Part shown: piece after piece, positions 40,117-47,474 of the stretch
Layout of the letters: every line of letters begins with the position of its first letter
How positions within the stretch are numbered: position 1 is the stretch's first letter
Source: Lachnospiraceae bacterium
GTDB taxonomy: Bacteria > Bacillota > Clostridia > Lachnospirales > Lachnospiraceae
Assembly: GCA_022793375.1 (NCBI GenBank)
Contig: JAAWCS010000056.1
Span: 1-47,474, forward strand
Length of the DNA stretch: 47,474 bases
Direction: 5' to 3'
Translations under genes and position numbers: made by a program
The notes under the pieces: model-generated
What the model was told of the DNA's origin: nothing
Seen by the model: only the letters and a program-made list of their open reading frames with translations
Database searches by the model: none

Positions 40117-40986
40117 TTACATGCCGGACCCGCTCAAAACGTCCGCCAGCATTGCAAACTGTTTTAGTGTCAGCGCTTCCCCGCGCACCGACGCTTCCCA
40201 CCCCAGTGTCTCTATGGCCGCGGCAAGCCGCTCTTTTGCAAAACCGCATTCCGGCGAATTGTGCAGGGCATTCTGCAGCGTCTTGCGCCGCTGGCCAAAC
40301 GCGGCCCTAATCAGCCGGAATAGAAGCTCTGGATCCCTGCAATCCACCGGCGGCATCTGATGGCGTTTCAGCCGGATCACCGCCGAACCAACCGTCGGCC
40401 GCGGGATAAAGCAGTTCGGCGGCACATAGGCTGCGATGTACGCCTCGGCATAGTACTGCACTGTCAGCGACAGCGCGCCGTAGTCTTTCGTCCCCGGCAC
40501 GGCCTGCATCCGCTGCGCCACTTCTTTCTGCACCATCACCGTAATGCTGTCAAGCGGCACCTGCTTTTCAAACAGCCCCATGATGATCGGCGTCGTGATG
40601 TAATAAGGCAGGTTTGCCACCACTTTGATCGGGCGGCCGCCGTTTTTCTCCTCTGCCAGCGCGGCGATATCCACCTTCAGGATGTCTTTATTCAAAACCG
40701 AAACATTGTCGTACTCTCTCAGCGTATCGGAAAGGATCGGGATCAGGCCGCGGTCAATCTCCACCGCCGTCACCTCCCTGGCCGCTTCTGCCAGATACTG
40801 CGTCATTGTGCCGATGCCCGGCCCGATCTCGAGGACAAAATCCTCCTTTGTCACGCCGGCCGCGCGGATAATCTTCTCCAGAACGTGTTCGTCAATCAAA
40901 AAATTCTGTCCGAATTTTTTCTGGAAGTGAAACTCATATTTCTGTAATACTTCGATTGTATTCCGGGGATTCCCCAGTGTTGCCAT
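40117..40986 (-). CDS. rsmA: 16S rRNA (adenine1518/1519-N6) dimethyltransferase
   Basis: Start at the ATG at 40986 (MATLGNPRNTIEVLQKYEFH), six bases after GAGGAG. 289 residues. RsmA/KsgA dimethylates two adenines in helix 45 of 16S rRNA. Motifs: FQKKFGQNFLID, SAM site LEIGPGIGTMTQYLA, ILKVDIAAL region and catalytic NLPYYITTPIIM. C-terminal domain with AAFGQRRKTLQNAL. Promoter at 41086-41114. Confidence 0.96.
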   Translation of the reverse strand: MATLGNPRNTIEVLQKYEFHFQKKFGQNFLIDEHVLEKIIRAAGVTKEDFVLEIGPGIGTMTQYLAEAAREVTAVEIDRGLIPILSDTLREYDNVSVLNKDILKVDIAALAEEKNGGRPIKVVANLPYYITTPIIMGLFEKQVPLDSITVMVQKEVAQRMQAVPGTKDYGALSLTVQYYAEAYIAAYVPPNCFIPRPTVGSAVIRLKRHQMPPVDCRDPELLFRLIRAAFGQRRKTLQNALHNSPECGFAKERLAAAIETLGWEASVRGEALTLKQFAMLADVLSGSGM

Positions 40987-41085
40987 CGCATTCTCCTCTT
41001 TATGTGATGCCGGGCAGCCGGCACACCCGTTGTCTCCCGCAGACAAACGGCTTCTGCGCCGTAAGCCGAATGTGGGTTTGATACA

Positions 41086-41114
41086 ATTATACCGGGTTTC
41101 TTGCGCCTGGGCAA
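41086..41114 (-). promoter_or_regulatory. rsmA promoter
   Basis: Minus strand -35 TTGCCC (41109-41114), spacer 17, -10 TATAAT (41086-41091). The ~100-base leader to the ATG contains short palindromes (GCCGGGC...GCCGGC) but no element I can name. Confidence 0.6.
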
Positions 41115-41237
41115 GATGGTTTTTGTTTTTATGAAAGCTGTTTTGCTTTTAACGGCAATCGTATACCGTTTGCCGCGGTACAGATGAAATCCCGGCCCTG
41201 GGAGCGGACCGCGGCCCGTTTTTTCCGCAAAAAAAGC

Positions 41238-41336
41238 GGAGCTGCTGCAAAACTCAGATAACACACACAATGGGCTTGTTCCGGTTTACGCATGAACGCC
41301 ATATATTGTGTAGAATCTTTGTTTTGCAGCAGCTCC
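41238..41336. repeat. 99-bp palindromic intergenic element
   Basis: GGAGCTGCTGCAAAAC (41238-41253) is perfectly complementary to GTTTTGCAGCAGCTCC (41321-41336). Inside, ACACAAT pairs with ATTGTGT, making a long nested hairpin. It sits 15 bases after the flavoprotein stop codon and could end that transcript, but its size and symmetry are more like a dispersed palindromic (MITE/REP-like) unit of this lineage. Confidence 0.8.
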
Positions 41337-41351
41337 CCTAAAGTATAACTT

Positions 41352-43262
41352 CTATTTTACTACGTCCGCCACTGCCGCGCCGGCCAGTTTTCCGCTGGTC
41401 ACCGCCCACGAAAGCATGCAGGTCGGCATCGACTCATAGCCATGGGCCCCGCCCACGCACTCACCGGCCGCGTACAGCCCGGGAATCGCATTCCCCTCGC
41501 CATCAAGCACCTCAAAATCGGTATTGATCGTAACGCCGCCCAGCGTGGTTGCAAAACGCAGCTTTTCTTCAATGATATACCAGGTGCCGCCATCCTCGAG
41601 CGCCGTCAGCTCCTCCCGGCCAAAACGGCTGTCCTTGCCGTCCTTTACCATCTGGTTCCACTCCTCTACGGTCGCCTTCAAGGCCTCCCCGTCAATCCCG
41701 GCCGCATCGGCCGCTTCCACGATATCCTCCGAACGCGCAAAGATCGGCACGCCGTCCGCCTCAAACCAGGCCTCCTGCTCCTCAAAGGTAAAGCGTCCCG
41801 AAGGGCTGGGGCTGTCGTTGGCCGACTGCGACCAGATATCGTATGCATTCTGATCCATTACCAAAAACAGCAGATGATCGGTCTGTTCCTTGGTCGCGTT
41901 TTTGATGCTCACAAAATCCAGGTTTTCATTCAGCACACGCTCGCCCTCACGGTTTACCAGGATTGCGCCCGAGGTCTGGGTCGTCAGCGCCGTATGCACG
42001 GTCGCCACTCTCGCATAATTTTCCTCCACCTGGATACCGGTAGGATACATTTTTGCATAATCCATAAAGCAAAGCTCGGCTCCCGCCTCCTGCGCCATCA
42101 AAATCCCTTCACCTGTCGAAGAAGCTACGCCGTAAAACAGCGCGACCGAAAGGTCCTCCGAGAGCATATCCGTATTGGCGCCGAAACCGCCTGAAGCCAG
42201 AATTACCTTTTCCGCATGATATCGAACCGTATTGCCCTGCTCATCCTCGGCCACGACCCCTGTCACGGCGCCGTCGTTTGTCAAAAGCGCCGTCGCCTTT
42301 GTCTCCATATCAATCCGGCCGCCGGCCGCCTTCACATCCTCCGCCAGCACCTTGAGCATCTCTTTGCTGCCGCCGGTCACCATAAACGAACGCTGATATG
42401 TATGTTCCGGGAAATTTGAAAACTGGGATTCAATCGGCACGTTGTTTTCGATCAGCCAGTCTAACGTCGGGCCCATCTCGCCGGCCCACAGCCGTACCAA
42501 ATCCTCTTGGTTCGCCTGTCCGCCCTTCATAATATCCGCGAAAATCTGTTCCGGCGTATCCTCGGTAATGCCAAAGGAGCGCTGCAGCTCTGAGCAGCCG
42601 CCCGCCAGGCCGCCGGCTACCGAAGAAGCCCCGGCAAACATCGCCTGCTTCTCGATCACCACTACATCCTCTGCGCCGGACTGGATCGCAGAGAGCGCCG
42701 CCGTCAGGCCAGCGCCGCCCGCGCCGATCACCAAAATGCCGCAGCTTTCATCGCGTTCCGTGGCCGCCTTTGTTTCCTGTATCTCCTTCATCAGTGTCTG
42801 CGGGTCCGCCCCGGCCGCCGTGACGCAGGCGCTTACCGCCTCGACAATCCCCTTGCTGGAGTTCGTCGCTCCCGATACGGCATCCACCGCCAGACTCTGG
42901 TTCTCCACAATTGCCTGCGGAATTTTCTCAATCGCCGCATCGCTGATACCGGCCGACTCGCCGTGCTCCACGATCTCCACCTTCTCGATCGCATCCGCCG
43001 TAAAAGTCACCGAAACCTTGATCGGGCCGTTGTTGCCTTTGCCTTCTCCCTCATAGGTTCCAGGCGTGAAAAGCCCTTCGCTCCCGGCCGCCGTCGTCTC
43101 CGGCGCCGCGCTTGTTTCGGGTGCCGCGCTTGTTTCCACGCTCTCGCCTGCGTTTGTCGCATCGCTTGTCCCTGCCGTCGGCTGTGAGCAGCCCGCAAGG
43201 CAGGAGATGCCCAACACTGCTGCCAGCAGCAGCCCTGTCCATCTCTTTTTGAATCCTTTCAT
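41352..43262 (-). CDS. Extracytoplasmic flavoprotein reductase lipoprotein (FMN-binding + fumarate-reductase-like FAD domain)
   Basis: Start at the ATG at 43262 (MKGFKKRWTGLLLAAVLGIS), six bases from GGGAGG; ATG at 43268 is an alternative. 636 residues. Lipobox L-A-G-C with C25. A Thr/Ala/Glu-rich linker precedes an FMN-binding domain (~65-150) with the flavinylation motif DAVSGAT (T133). Then a fumarate reductase/succinate dehydrogenase flavoprotein domain starting VIGAGGAGLTAAL (178-190) and ending YAAGECVGGAHGYESMPTCM. Such anchored flavin reductases use external acceptors (fumarate, urocanate or cinnamate-like acids) for anaerobic respiration. The acceptor is unknown. Controlled by the divergent TetR gene in all likelihood. 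Confidence 0.9.
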   Translation of the reverse strand: MKGFKKRWTGLLLAAVLGISCLAGCSQPTAGTSDATNAGESVETSAAPETSAAPETTAAGSEGLFTPGTYEGEGKGNNGPIKVSVTFTADAIEKVEIVEHGESAGISDAAIEKIPQAIVENQSLAVDAVSGATNSSKGIVEAVSACVTAAGADPQTLMKEIQETKAATERDESCGILVIGAGGAGLTAALSAIQSGAEDVVVIEKQAMFAGASSVAGGLAGGCSELQRSFGITEDTPEQIFADIMKGGQANQEDLVRLWAGEMGPTLDWLIENNVPIESQFSNFPEHTYQRSFMVTGGSKEMLKVLAEDVKAAGGRIDMETKATALLTNDGAVTGVVAEDEQGNTVRYHAEKVILASGGFGANTDMLSEDLSVALFYGVASSTGEGILMAQEAGAELCFMDYAKMYPTGIQVEENYARVATVHTALTTQTSGAILVNREGERVLNENLDFVSIKNATKEQTDHLLFLVMDQNAYDIWSQSANDSPSPSGRFTFEEQEAWFEADGVPIFARSEDIVEAADAAGIDGEALKATVEEWNQMVKDGKDSRFGREELTALEDGGTWYIIEEKLRFATTLGGVTINTDFEVLDGEGNAIPGLYAAGECVGGAHGYESMPTCMLSWAVTSGKLAGAAVADVVK

Positions 43263-43278
43263 TGTCATCCTCCCTTTC

Positions 43279-43339
43279 ACATACTCCGGTATGTTTTTAA
43301 GTATGTTATTAGAATAACTCTCTTTTCCCTTTCTGTCAA
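43279..43339 (-). promoter_or_regulatory. Flavoprotein promoter and TetR operator
   Basis: Minus strand -35 TTGACA (43334-43339), spacer 17, -10 TATTCT (43311-43316). Downstream is a palindrome ACATAC-TCCG-GTATGT (43279-43294), with another half-site GTATGT at 43301-43306 next to it. The palindrome lies in the early transcribed region, a usual repression site. The TetR gene itself has a TATAAT at 43413-43418 with a poor -35. Confidence 0.7.
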
Positions 43340-43454
43340 TATGCAAACAATCTTTTTTACCGATTTTCTCTTCTTTACTGTTTTCGCCCTTTTACTTATT
43401 CCGCCAATCGTTTATAATATTTTAAGAAGTATTACTAGAAAGCAGGTAGCCCCT

Positions 43455-44048
43455 ATGTCCCTTTCCCCCACCGCAAGAGAACGAAAAGCCGCGCAGACCT
43501 GTGCGAATCTCTCGGAAGCCGCCATCACCCTCTTTCGCGAGCACGGTGTAGAACGCGTCACGATCGACGATATCTGTGCGCGCTGCGGCGTCACCAAAGG
43601 CGCCTTTTACCATCATTTTCCGTCCAAAGACCACATCATCACCTACGCGGTCAATCACGAAATGGACCGATACATAGAAGAACGGTTTCACCCGCTTACA
43701 GACCGATCGGTCTGTAAGCAGCTGCTTACGCTGCAAATGCTGTCCTTCTCCTACTTTCGCCGGCTCGGCAAATCCATGACCCGCTATTCCTACGAGGGCC
43801 AGATCCGTTCTCTGATTGAGCTCAAACGGCCGGAGCGCACGTATGTTAGCTGCCTGTCGCAGATCGTACTGCAGGGCGTAGAAAAAAAGCAGTTCCGCAC
43901 CCGACTGGATTTCGAAAACTGCTATATGATGAATATTATCCTTTACACGGGATTTCTCTTCAAATGGGCTTCGGTCCCGCAGGAGCAGGATTCTCTGTAT
44001 CAATGGGATCAAATCCTCGAAGAACTGATTACTTCTCTGTTTGTATAA
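43455..44048 (+). CDS. TetR family transcriptional regulator
   Basis: Start set at the ATG at 43455 (MSLSPTARERKAAQTCANLS); the frame is open to 43341, but that stretch is hydrophobic and covers promoter sequence. 197 residues. N-terminal TetR HTH: AAITLFREHGVERVTIDDIC and ARCGVTKGAFYHHFPSKDHI. The C-terminal ligand domain is divergent. Likely represses the divergent flavoprotein gene, with the reducible compound or a precursor as ligand; this is inferred from arrangement and the palindrome between them. Confidence 0.9.
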   Translation: MSLSPTARERKAAQTCANLSEAAITLFREHGVERVTIDDICARCGVTKGAFYHHFPSKDHIITYAVNHEMDRYIEERFHPLTDRSVCKQLLTLQMLSFSYFRRLGKSMTRYSYEGQIRSLIELKRPERTYVSCLSQIVLQGVEKKQFRTRLDFENCYMMNIILYTGFLFKWASVPQEQDSLYQWDQILEELITSLFV

Positions 44049-44121
44049 AATAAGCTACCAGACTGCCGCCCGCAATATCCGGCAAAGACTGTCTTTTCTC
44101 TGTCAACCAGTGGTACGCCGC

Positions 44122-44898
44122 TTATTCTTCTTTCAGCCTGTAAAACCGCATCGCGTTTTCATAGGTTTGTTCGACAACGCGTTTTGGTGAAATTCCTTTG
44201 ATCGCGGCAATTGCCTCCGCCACAAAGGTCAAATACCGCGAATCATTGCGCTGGCCGCGGTGCGGGACCGGCGCCAGGTACGGGCAGTCCGTCTCAAGCA
44301 GCAGACGGTCAAGCGGCATATAGGCCACGACTTCCTTCAGTTTTTTCGCGTTTTTAAATGTCACGACGCCGCCGACCCCCAGGTAATGCCCCTGTTCCAG
44401 GTATGCGCGCGCCAGCTCCACCCCGTAGGAAAAGCAGTGGATATCGCAGCAAAGGCCCTGTGCCTCGTTTTTGATAATGTCAAGCGTATCCTGCGCCGCC
44501 TCGCGGCTGTGCACCACCACCGGCAAATCAAGGGTGCGCGCCAGTTCCAGCTGCCGCACAAACCAGCGCTTCTGCTCCTCATGCCCCTCTTTGTCCCAGT
44601 AATAATCCAGGCCGATTTCCCCAATGGCGACGATTTTTGGGCCGCCGGCCGCCCGGGAGAGCCAGGCGAACGTCTCCTCGTTCAGTTCTCCCACTTCGTC
44701 GGGATGCACGCCGGCCGTCCCATAGACAAACGGACAGCGCGCCGCCAGCCGCGCCGTCGTCTCCGTCGAGGAAAGGCTCGCGGCCGCGTTTACAATCCGG
44801 CTCACCCCCGCGCCGGCCATGCTGTCAAGCAGGGTGTCGCGGTCTTTGTCAAAGGCTACATCGTCATAGTGGGCATGGGTATCAAAAATCCCGGTCAT
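44122..44898 (-). CDS. tatD: TatD family metal-dependent deoxyribonuclease
   Basis: 258 residues. TIM-barrel metal hydrolase: FDTHAHYDD (H-x-H), VAIGEIGLDYYW, LPVVVHSREAAQDTLDII, IHCFSY and LLLETDCPYLAPVPHRGQRN. TatD proteins have 3'-5' exonuclease activity linked to DNA repair. The start overlaps the stop of the truncated HxlR gene as ATGA. Confidence 0.95.
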   Translation of the reverse strand: MTGIFDTHAHYDDVAFDKDRDTLLDSMAGAGVSRIVNAAASLSSTETTARLAARCPFVYGTAGVHPDEVGELNEETFAWLSRAAGGPKIVAIGEIGLDYYWDKEGHEEQKRWFVRQLELARTLDLPVVVHSREAAQDTLDIIKNEAQGLCCDIHCFSYGVELARAYLEQGHYLGVGGVVTFKNAKKLKEVVAYMPLDRLLLETDCPYLAPVPHRGQRNDSRYLTFVAEAIAAIKGISPKRVVEQTYENAMRFYRLKEE

Positions 44899-45068
44899 AC
44901 TGGTTCCTTCCCTTCTTTATTTTCTGCGCCCGGGTTTCCAACCGATTTTTTCAGTTCCCCAAAACGCTTTGTACCCTCCAGCAGATCGCGGATAATAAGC
45001 ACTTTCCAACGGTCGCTGATCAGCATCAGGGTGGTTTCCACCGGGCACGCCGGTAATGTTTTTTTCAT
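44895..45068 (-). pseudogene. Truncated HxlR family regulator
   Basis: 57 residues from ATG 45068, with AAAGGAAA upstream. The first ~45 residues match the HxlR start exactly in style: LPACPVETTLMLISDRWKVL, IIRDLLEGTKRFGELKKSVG. After that, where the family continues with the recognition helix and wing, there are only PGAENKEGKEPV and a stop. It is too short to form the dimeric winged helix, so it is probably a broken gene. Its promoter remains and now drives tatD. Confidence 0.75.
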
Positions 45069-45134
45069 AATAGTTTCCTTTTAGTAACTACGGCACAATA
45101 AAGTGCTTACTTTACTTTTTTTCTTTACAGATAT

Positions 45135-45163
45135 ATTATAGCCTTGCAGGCGAAAAAAAGCAA
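45135..45163 (-). promoter_or_regulatory. Promoter of truncated HxlR gene and tatD
   Basis: Minus strand -35 TTGCTT (45158-45163), spacer 17, -10 TATAAT (45135-45140). The leader (45069-45130) contains AGTAAAGTAAGCACTTTATT, an AT-rich direct/inverted repeat that could be the old HxlR operator. Confidence 0.6.
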
Positions 45164-45196
45164 GCCGCCGGCAAAATCAAGAATGAGGAGGACGCC

Positions 45197-45970
45197 ATGA
45201 CACAGGAGGAAAGGCTTCTTTATCTGATAAAATATCTATTAAGCGAATTTGCGCAGCGGACACCTTTCGATATTCCCGCGGAGGTCCCCGAACAAAGGCG
45301 GCTGCTGCGCTCTCTGATGAATATCCGCCCGCCAAAGCCTGTTTCAAATGATTTTCTGGCTGTACAGGACGCATACTTACAGGAGGAACGAGCCGGAAAA
45401 GGCGTCCTCTCTTTGGCCGGCCTTCCCTCCGTGAAACCTGGCATGTACCTATGGCAGGGCGACATCACCCGCTTGTCTGTAGACGCTGTCGTAAATGCCG
45501 CTAACAATGCCTTGTTAGGCTGCTTTGTCCCCTGTCACGGGTGCATTGACAATGCCATTCATTCTGCCGCGGGAGTAGAGCTTCGTCTGGAGTGTTCCCG
45601 TATCATGGAAAAGCAAGGCAGGCCGGAGCCTGCGGGAAAAGCCAAAATTACCAAAGCCTACAATCTTCCCTGCCGCTATGTTCTTCATACGGTCGGCCCG
45701 ATTCTCTATGGAGAAGTTACGCAGAAAGATTGCGCCCTGTTGGCAGACTGTTACCGTTCCTGCCTGGAACTTGCCGCCGCGTATCAATTGAACAGCATTG
45801 CTTTTTGCTGTATTTCCACCGGCGAATTTCATTTTCCAAATGAAAAAGCGGCTGAAATAGCCGTCCGGACGGTGCAGGACTACCAAAAGGAGAAACAAAA
45901 CGGTATGGAGGTGGTTTTTAATGTTTTCAAAGATTACGACTATCAAATCTACGGGCAATTATTGGGATAG
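45197..45970 (+). CDS. Zinc-dependent macrodomain ADP-ribose hydrolase
   Basis: 257 residues. An ~80-residue helical N-terminal extension precedes the macrodomain: LWQGDITRLSVDAVVNAANN (N100, N103), then the zinc-type signature CFVPCHGCIDNAIHSAAG with Cys/His ligands, and CCISTGEFHFPNEKAAEIAV. Members of this class remove ADP-ribose put on by SirTM sirtuins. The next gene is such a sirtuin and overlaps it by 50 bases, so the pair acts as writer and eraser. GAGGAGG before the ATG. Confidence 0.92.
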   Translation: MTQEERLLYLIKYLLSEFAQRTPFDIPAEVPEQRRLLRSLMNIRPPKPVSNDFLAVQDAYLQEERAGKGVLSLAGLPSVKPGMYLWQGDITRLSVDAVVNAANNALLGCFVPCHGCIDNAIHSAAGVELRLECSRIMEKQGRPEPAGKAKITKAYNLPCRYVLHTVGPILYGEVTQKDCALLADCYRSCLELAAAYQLNSIAFCCISTGEFHFPNEKAAEIAVRTVQDYQKEKQNGMEVVFNVFKDYDYQIYGQLLG

Positions 45971-46787
45971 TATCGAAAAACTCAAAAAGGAACTCCGCGA
46001 TGCAGACGCGGTCCTGATCGGCGCCGGCGCCGGGTTGTCCGCATCGGCCGGGTTTACTTATTCCGGGAAGCGCTTTGAGGAAAATTTCGCGGACTTCATC
46101 GAAAAATATGGTTTCAGGGATATGTATTCCGCAGGGTTTTATCCTTATAATACACTTGAGGAATACTGGGCTTACTGGAGCCGTTATGTATTTATCAATC
46201 GTTATCAGGACGCTCCGAATAGCGTTTACCGGGATTTATACCGTCTGGTGCAAAAAAAGGACTATTTTATTTTGACAACCAATGTGGACCACTGTTTTCA
46301 AAAAGCCGGTTTTGATAAGCGCCGACTGTTTTACACGCAGGGCGATTATGGCTTATGGCAGTGCTCAAAGCCCTGTCACGATCAAACCTATGACAACGAA
46401 GCCGTTATTAAAAAAATGGTCGCCGTCCAGCAAAGGAGACGCATTCCGTCGGAGTTAATCCCGTACTGCCCGATTTGCGGCGCGCCTATGGCCATGAACC
46501 TGCGCGCGGACAATACCTTTGTCGAGGATAACGGCTGGCATGTGGCAGCCGGACGATATCAGGATTTTATACGTGATCATAAGGGGAGGCGCGTTTTATA
46601 CTGGGAATTGGGCGTTGGCGGTAATACGCCTGGGATTATAAAGTATCCGTTCTGGCAGATGACGGCAGCGAATCCGAAAGCCATTTATGCCTGTGTGAAT
46701 TTCGGGGAAGCCTATGTACCTGAGAAAATTGCAAAGCGCTCCATCTGTATCCATGCAGACATTGGAGAGATACTGAAACAATTATAA
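45921..46787 (+). CDS. SirTM-type sirtuin (protein ADP-ribosyltransferase)
   Basis: 288 residues. NAD site VLIGAGAGLSASAGFTYSG (~32-49), TTNVDHCFQKAG (N121), and Q140 in YTQGDYG where ordinary sirtuins have the catalytic His; this change is the mark of macrodomain-linked SirTMs. Zinc cysteines C148, C152, C183, C186. Start at the ATG at 45921, behind GGAGGTG, inside the macrodomain gene. In Staphylococcus and Streptococcus the target is a lipoylated GcvH-like carrier with LplA2; neither gene is in this window. Confidence 0.92.
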   Translation: MFSKITTIKSTGNYWDSIEKLKKELRDADAVLIGAGAGLSASAGFTYSGKRFEENFADFIEKYGFRDMYSAGFYPYNTLEEYWAYWSRYVFINRYQDAPNSVYRDLYRLVQKKDYFILTTNVDHCFQKAGFDKRRLFYTQGDYGLWQCSKPCHDQTYDNEAVIKKMVAVQQRRRIPSELIPYCPICGAPMAMNLRADNTFVEDNGWHVAAGRYQDFIRDHKGRRVLYWELGVGGNTPGIIKYPFWQMTAANPKAIYACVNFGEAYVPEKIAKRSICIHADIGEILKQL

Positions 46788-46877
46788 GACGGCAAATTTA
46801 ATTCCATCACTTGGAAAATAGCACTGCTTTTATGCGGAATACTTTCCCTCATTTGCAGGCATAATGAAAATATCGGG

Positions 46878-46934
46878 TCAAATCGAGTCAATCGGGTCAT
46901 ATGCATTGACTTGATTGACTCGATTTGATATGAT
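46878..46934 (+). promoter_or_regulatory. Promoter with 16-bp inverted-repeat operator
   Basis: Arms TCAAATCGAGTCAATC (46878-46893) and GATTGACTCGATTTGA (46913-46928) are perfect complements, 19 bases apart. The second arm fills the spacer between -35 TTGACT (46906-46911) and -10 TATGAT (46929-46934), 17 bases. CGGGTCA/CGAGTCA direct repeats lie in the same block. Binding here would block RNA polymerase. Confidence 0.8.
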
Positions 46935-46966
46935 ATGCCCAAAGAGCGGGTAAAGGAGATGGCGTC

Positions 46967-47474
46967 ATGATTTTTCAGGAAAGTGAAACCGTAGAGTTTA
47001 AGGAAGTAGTCGTAGACGATATAAAAAAGGAAATCATTGCTTTTGCTAACTGTGATGGCGGCAAACTGTACATTGGCATCCGGGATGACGGTACCGTGGC
47101 CGGACTTGATCATCCTGACAGCGTTTCTTTGCGGATCAGCAATATGGTAAGGGATGCAATTAAGCCCGATGTGACGATGTTCCTGCATTATAAAACAATA
47201 AAGGAAGATGGAAAAGAAATTGTTGAGGTGGATATTCAGCGCGGAACGGATCGCCCTTATTATCTAGCTAAAAAAGGGATGCGTCCAGAGGGTGTATATG
47301 TCAGACAGGGATATTCTTCTGTCCCCGCCACAGACGCGGCAATCCGCCGTATGATCAAGGAAACGGATGGAGACCGCTTTGAGTCTATGCGCTGCTTAAA
47401 TCAAGAACTTACATTTGAAGCCGCAAAAAAAGAATTTGCGCTTCGGAAAGTGGAGTTTGGGTCACGGCAAAAGC
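46967..47474 (+). CDS. AlbA_2/Schlafen-type putative DNA-binding ATPase (3' end outside window)
   Basis: 169 codons to the window edge from ATG 46967, with AAAGGAG upstream. The N-terminal AlbA_2 domain is clear: ESETVEFKEVVVDDIKKEII, AFANCDGGKLYIGIRDDGTV, VAGLDHPDSVSLRISNMVRD and GVYVRQGYSSVPATDAAIRR. Family members usually carry a C-terminal helix-turn-helix or ATPase region and are often called transcriptional regulators; several neighbour defence genes. The strong palindromic operator suggests autoregulation. Whether it works with the macrodomain-SirTM pair 180 bases upstream is unknown. Confidence 0.88.
   Translation, partial: MIFQESETVEFKEVVVDDIKKEIIAFANCDGGKLYIGIRDDGTVAGLDHPDSVSLRISNMVRDAIKPDVTMFLHYKTIKEDGKEIVEVDIQRGTDRPYYLAKKGMRPEGVYVRQGYSSVPATDAAIRRMIKETDGDRFESMRCLNQELTFEAAKKEFALRKVEFGSRQK

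Noticed and set aside
43341..43454. TetR protein start at 43341
   Set aside because: This stretch is Phe/Leu-rich and covers the promoter region; the HTH domain begins just after the ATG at 43455.
1..47474. tRNA, rRNA or intact insertion sequence
   Set aside because: None was recognised on either strand.

Overview
The window looks like chromosome of a Gram-positive, spore-forming Clostridia, most likely a Lachnospiraceae member of moderately high GC. Reasons: a tadA / SRP RNA / dnaX-ybaB-recR core with a tetratricopeptide gene directly after recR, spore maturation genes spmA-spmB, many sigma-A-like promoters with exact 17-bp spacers, AGGAGG ribosome sites, PRD/PTS regulation, and a remnant of an Rpn (PD-(D/E)XK) family transposase. 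This assignment is from gene content and protein character only; no search was possible.

Layout. 1-5.1 kb: replication/repair operon dnaX-ybaB-recR-TPR on the minus strand and divergent greA with a structured leader. 5.2-13.8 kb: a minus-strand sugar-acid operon (KDPG aldolase, KDG kinase, TAXI-type TRAP transporter, enolase-superfamily dehydratase, DapA-family enzyme, YhcH protein, IclR regulator). 14.1-14.7 kb: a type I toxin-antitoxin module and a second antitoxin-like RNA. 14.77-16.5 kb: SRP RNA, tadA and a coiled-coil membrane protein. 16.7-18.1 kb: DUF4143-type ATPase. 18.1-21.9 kb: two-component system. 22.2-23.3 kb: spmAB. 23.3-32.1 kb: PRD regulator, GH38 alpha-mannosidase, fructose-type PTS IIB/IIC/IIA and a two-part mannose-6-phosphate isomerase. 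32.1-34.7 kb: ZIP metal transporter and an MFS exporter with a leader-peptide attenuator. 34.8-37.3 kb: AbiE-like toxin-antitoxin pair and a transposase remnant. 37.3-41 kb: kinase-acetyltransferase fusion, beta-CASP metallo-hydrolase, rsmA. 41.3-44 kb: flavoprotein reductase lipoprotein and divergent TetR regulator. 44.1-47.5 kb: tatD, truncated HxlR gene, zinc macrodomain plus SirTM sirtuin, and the start of an AlbA_2/Schlafen-type protein behind a large palindromic operator.

How genes work together. The sugar-acid operon forms a plausible complete route: TRAP uptake, dehydration to a 2-keto-3-deoxy acid, phosphorylation and aldol cleavage. The mannosidase locus forms a second route: PTS uptake of a mannoside, hydrolysis of the phosphorylated mannoside, then mannose-6-phosphate to fructose-6-phosphate. 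The most novel structure is a 52-bp tandem repeat found at three unrelated gene junctions, always just upstream of a start codon and in the same orientation as the downstream gene. It carries two small hairpins (one with a compensatory base change between loci), a Shine-Dalgarno-like segment and, in four copies, a Met-Pro-stop mini-ORF. Other notable items are the leader peptide of the MFS gene, the type I toxin with a masked ribosome site, the triple-hairpin greA leader and paired 71-bp structured repeats before the mannosidase gene.
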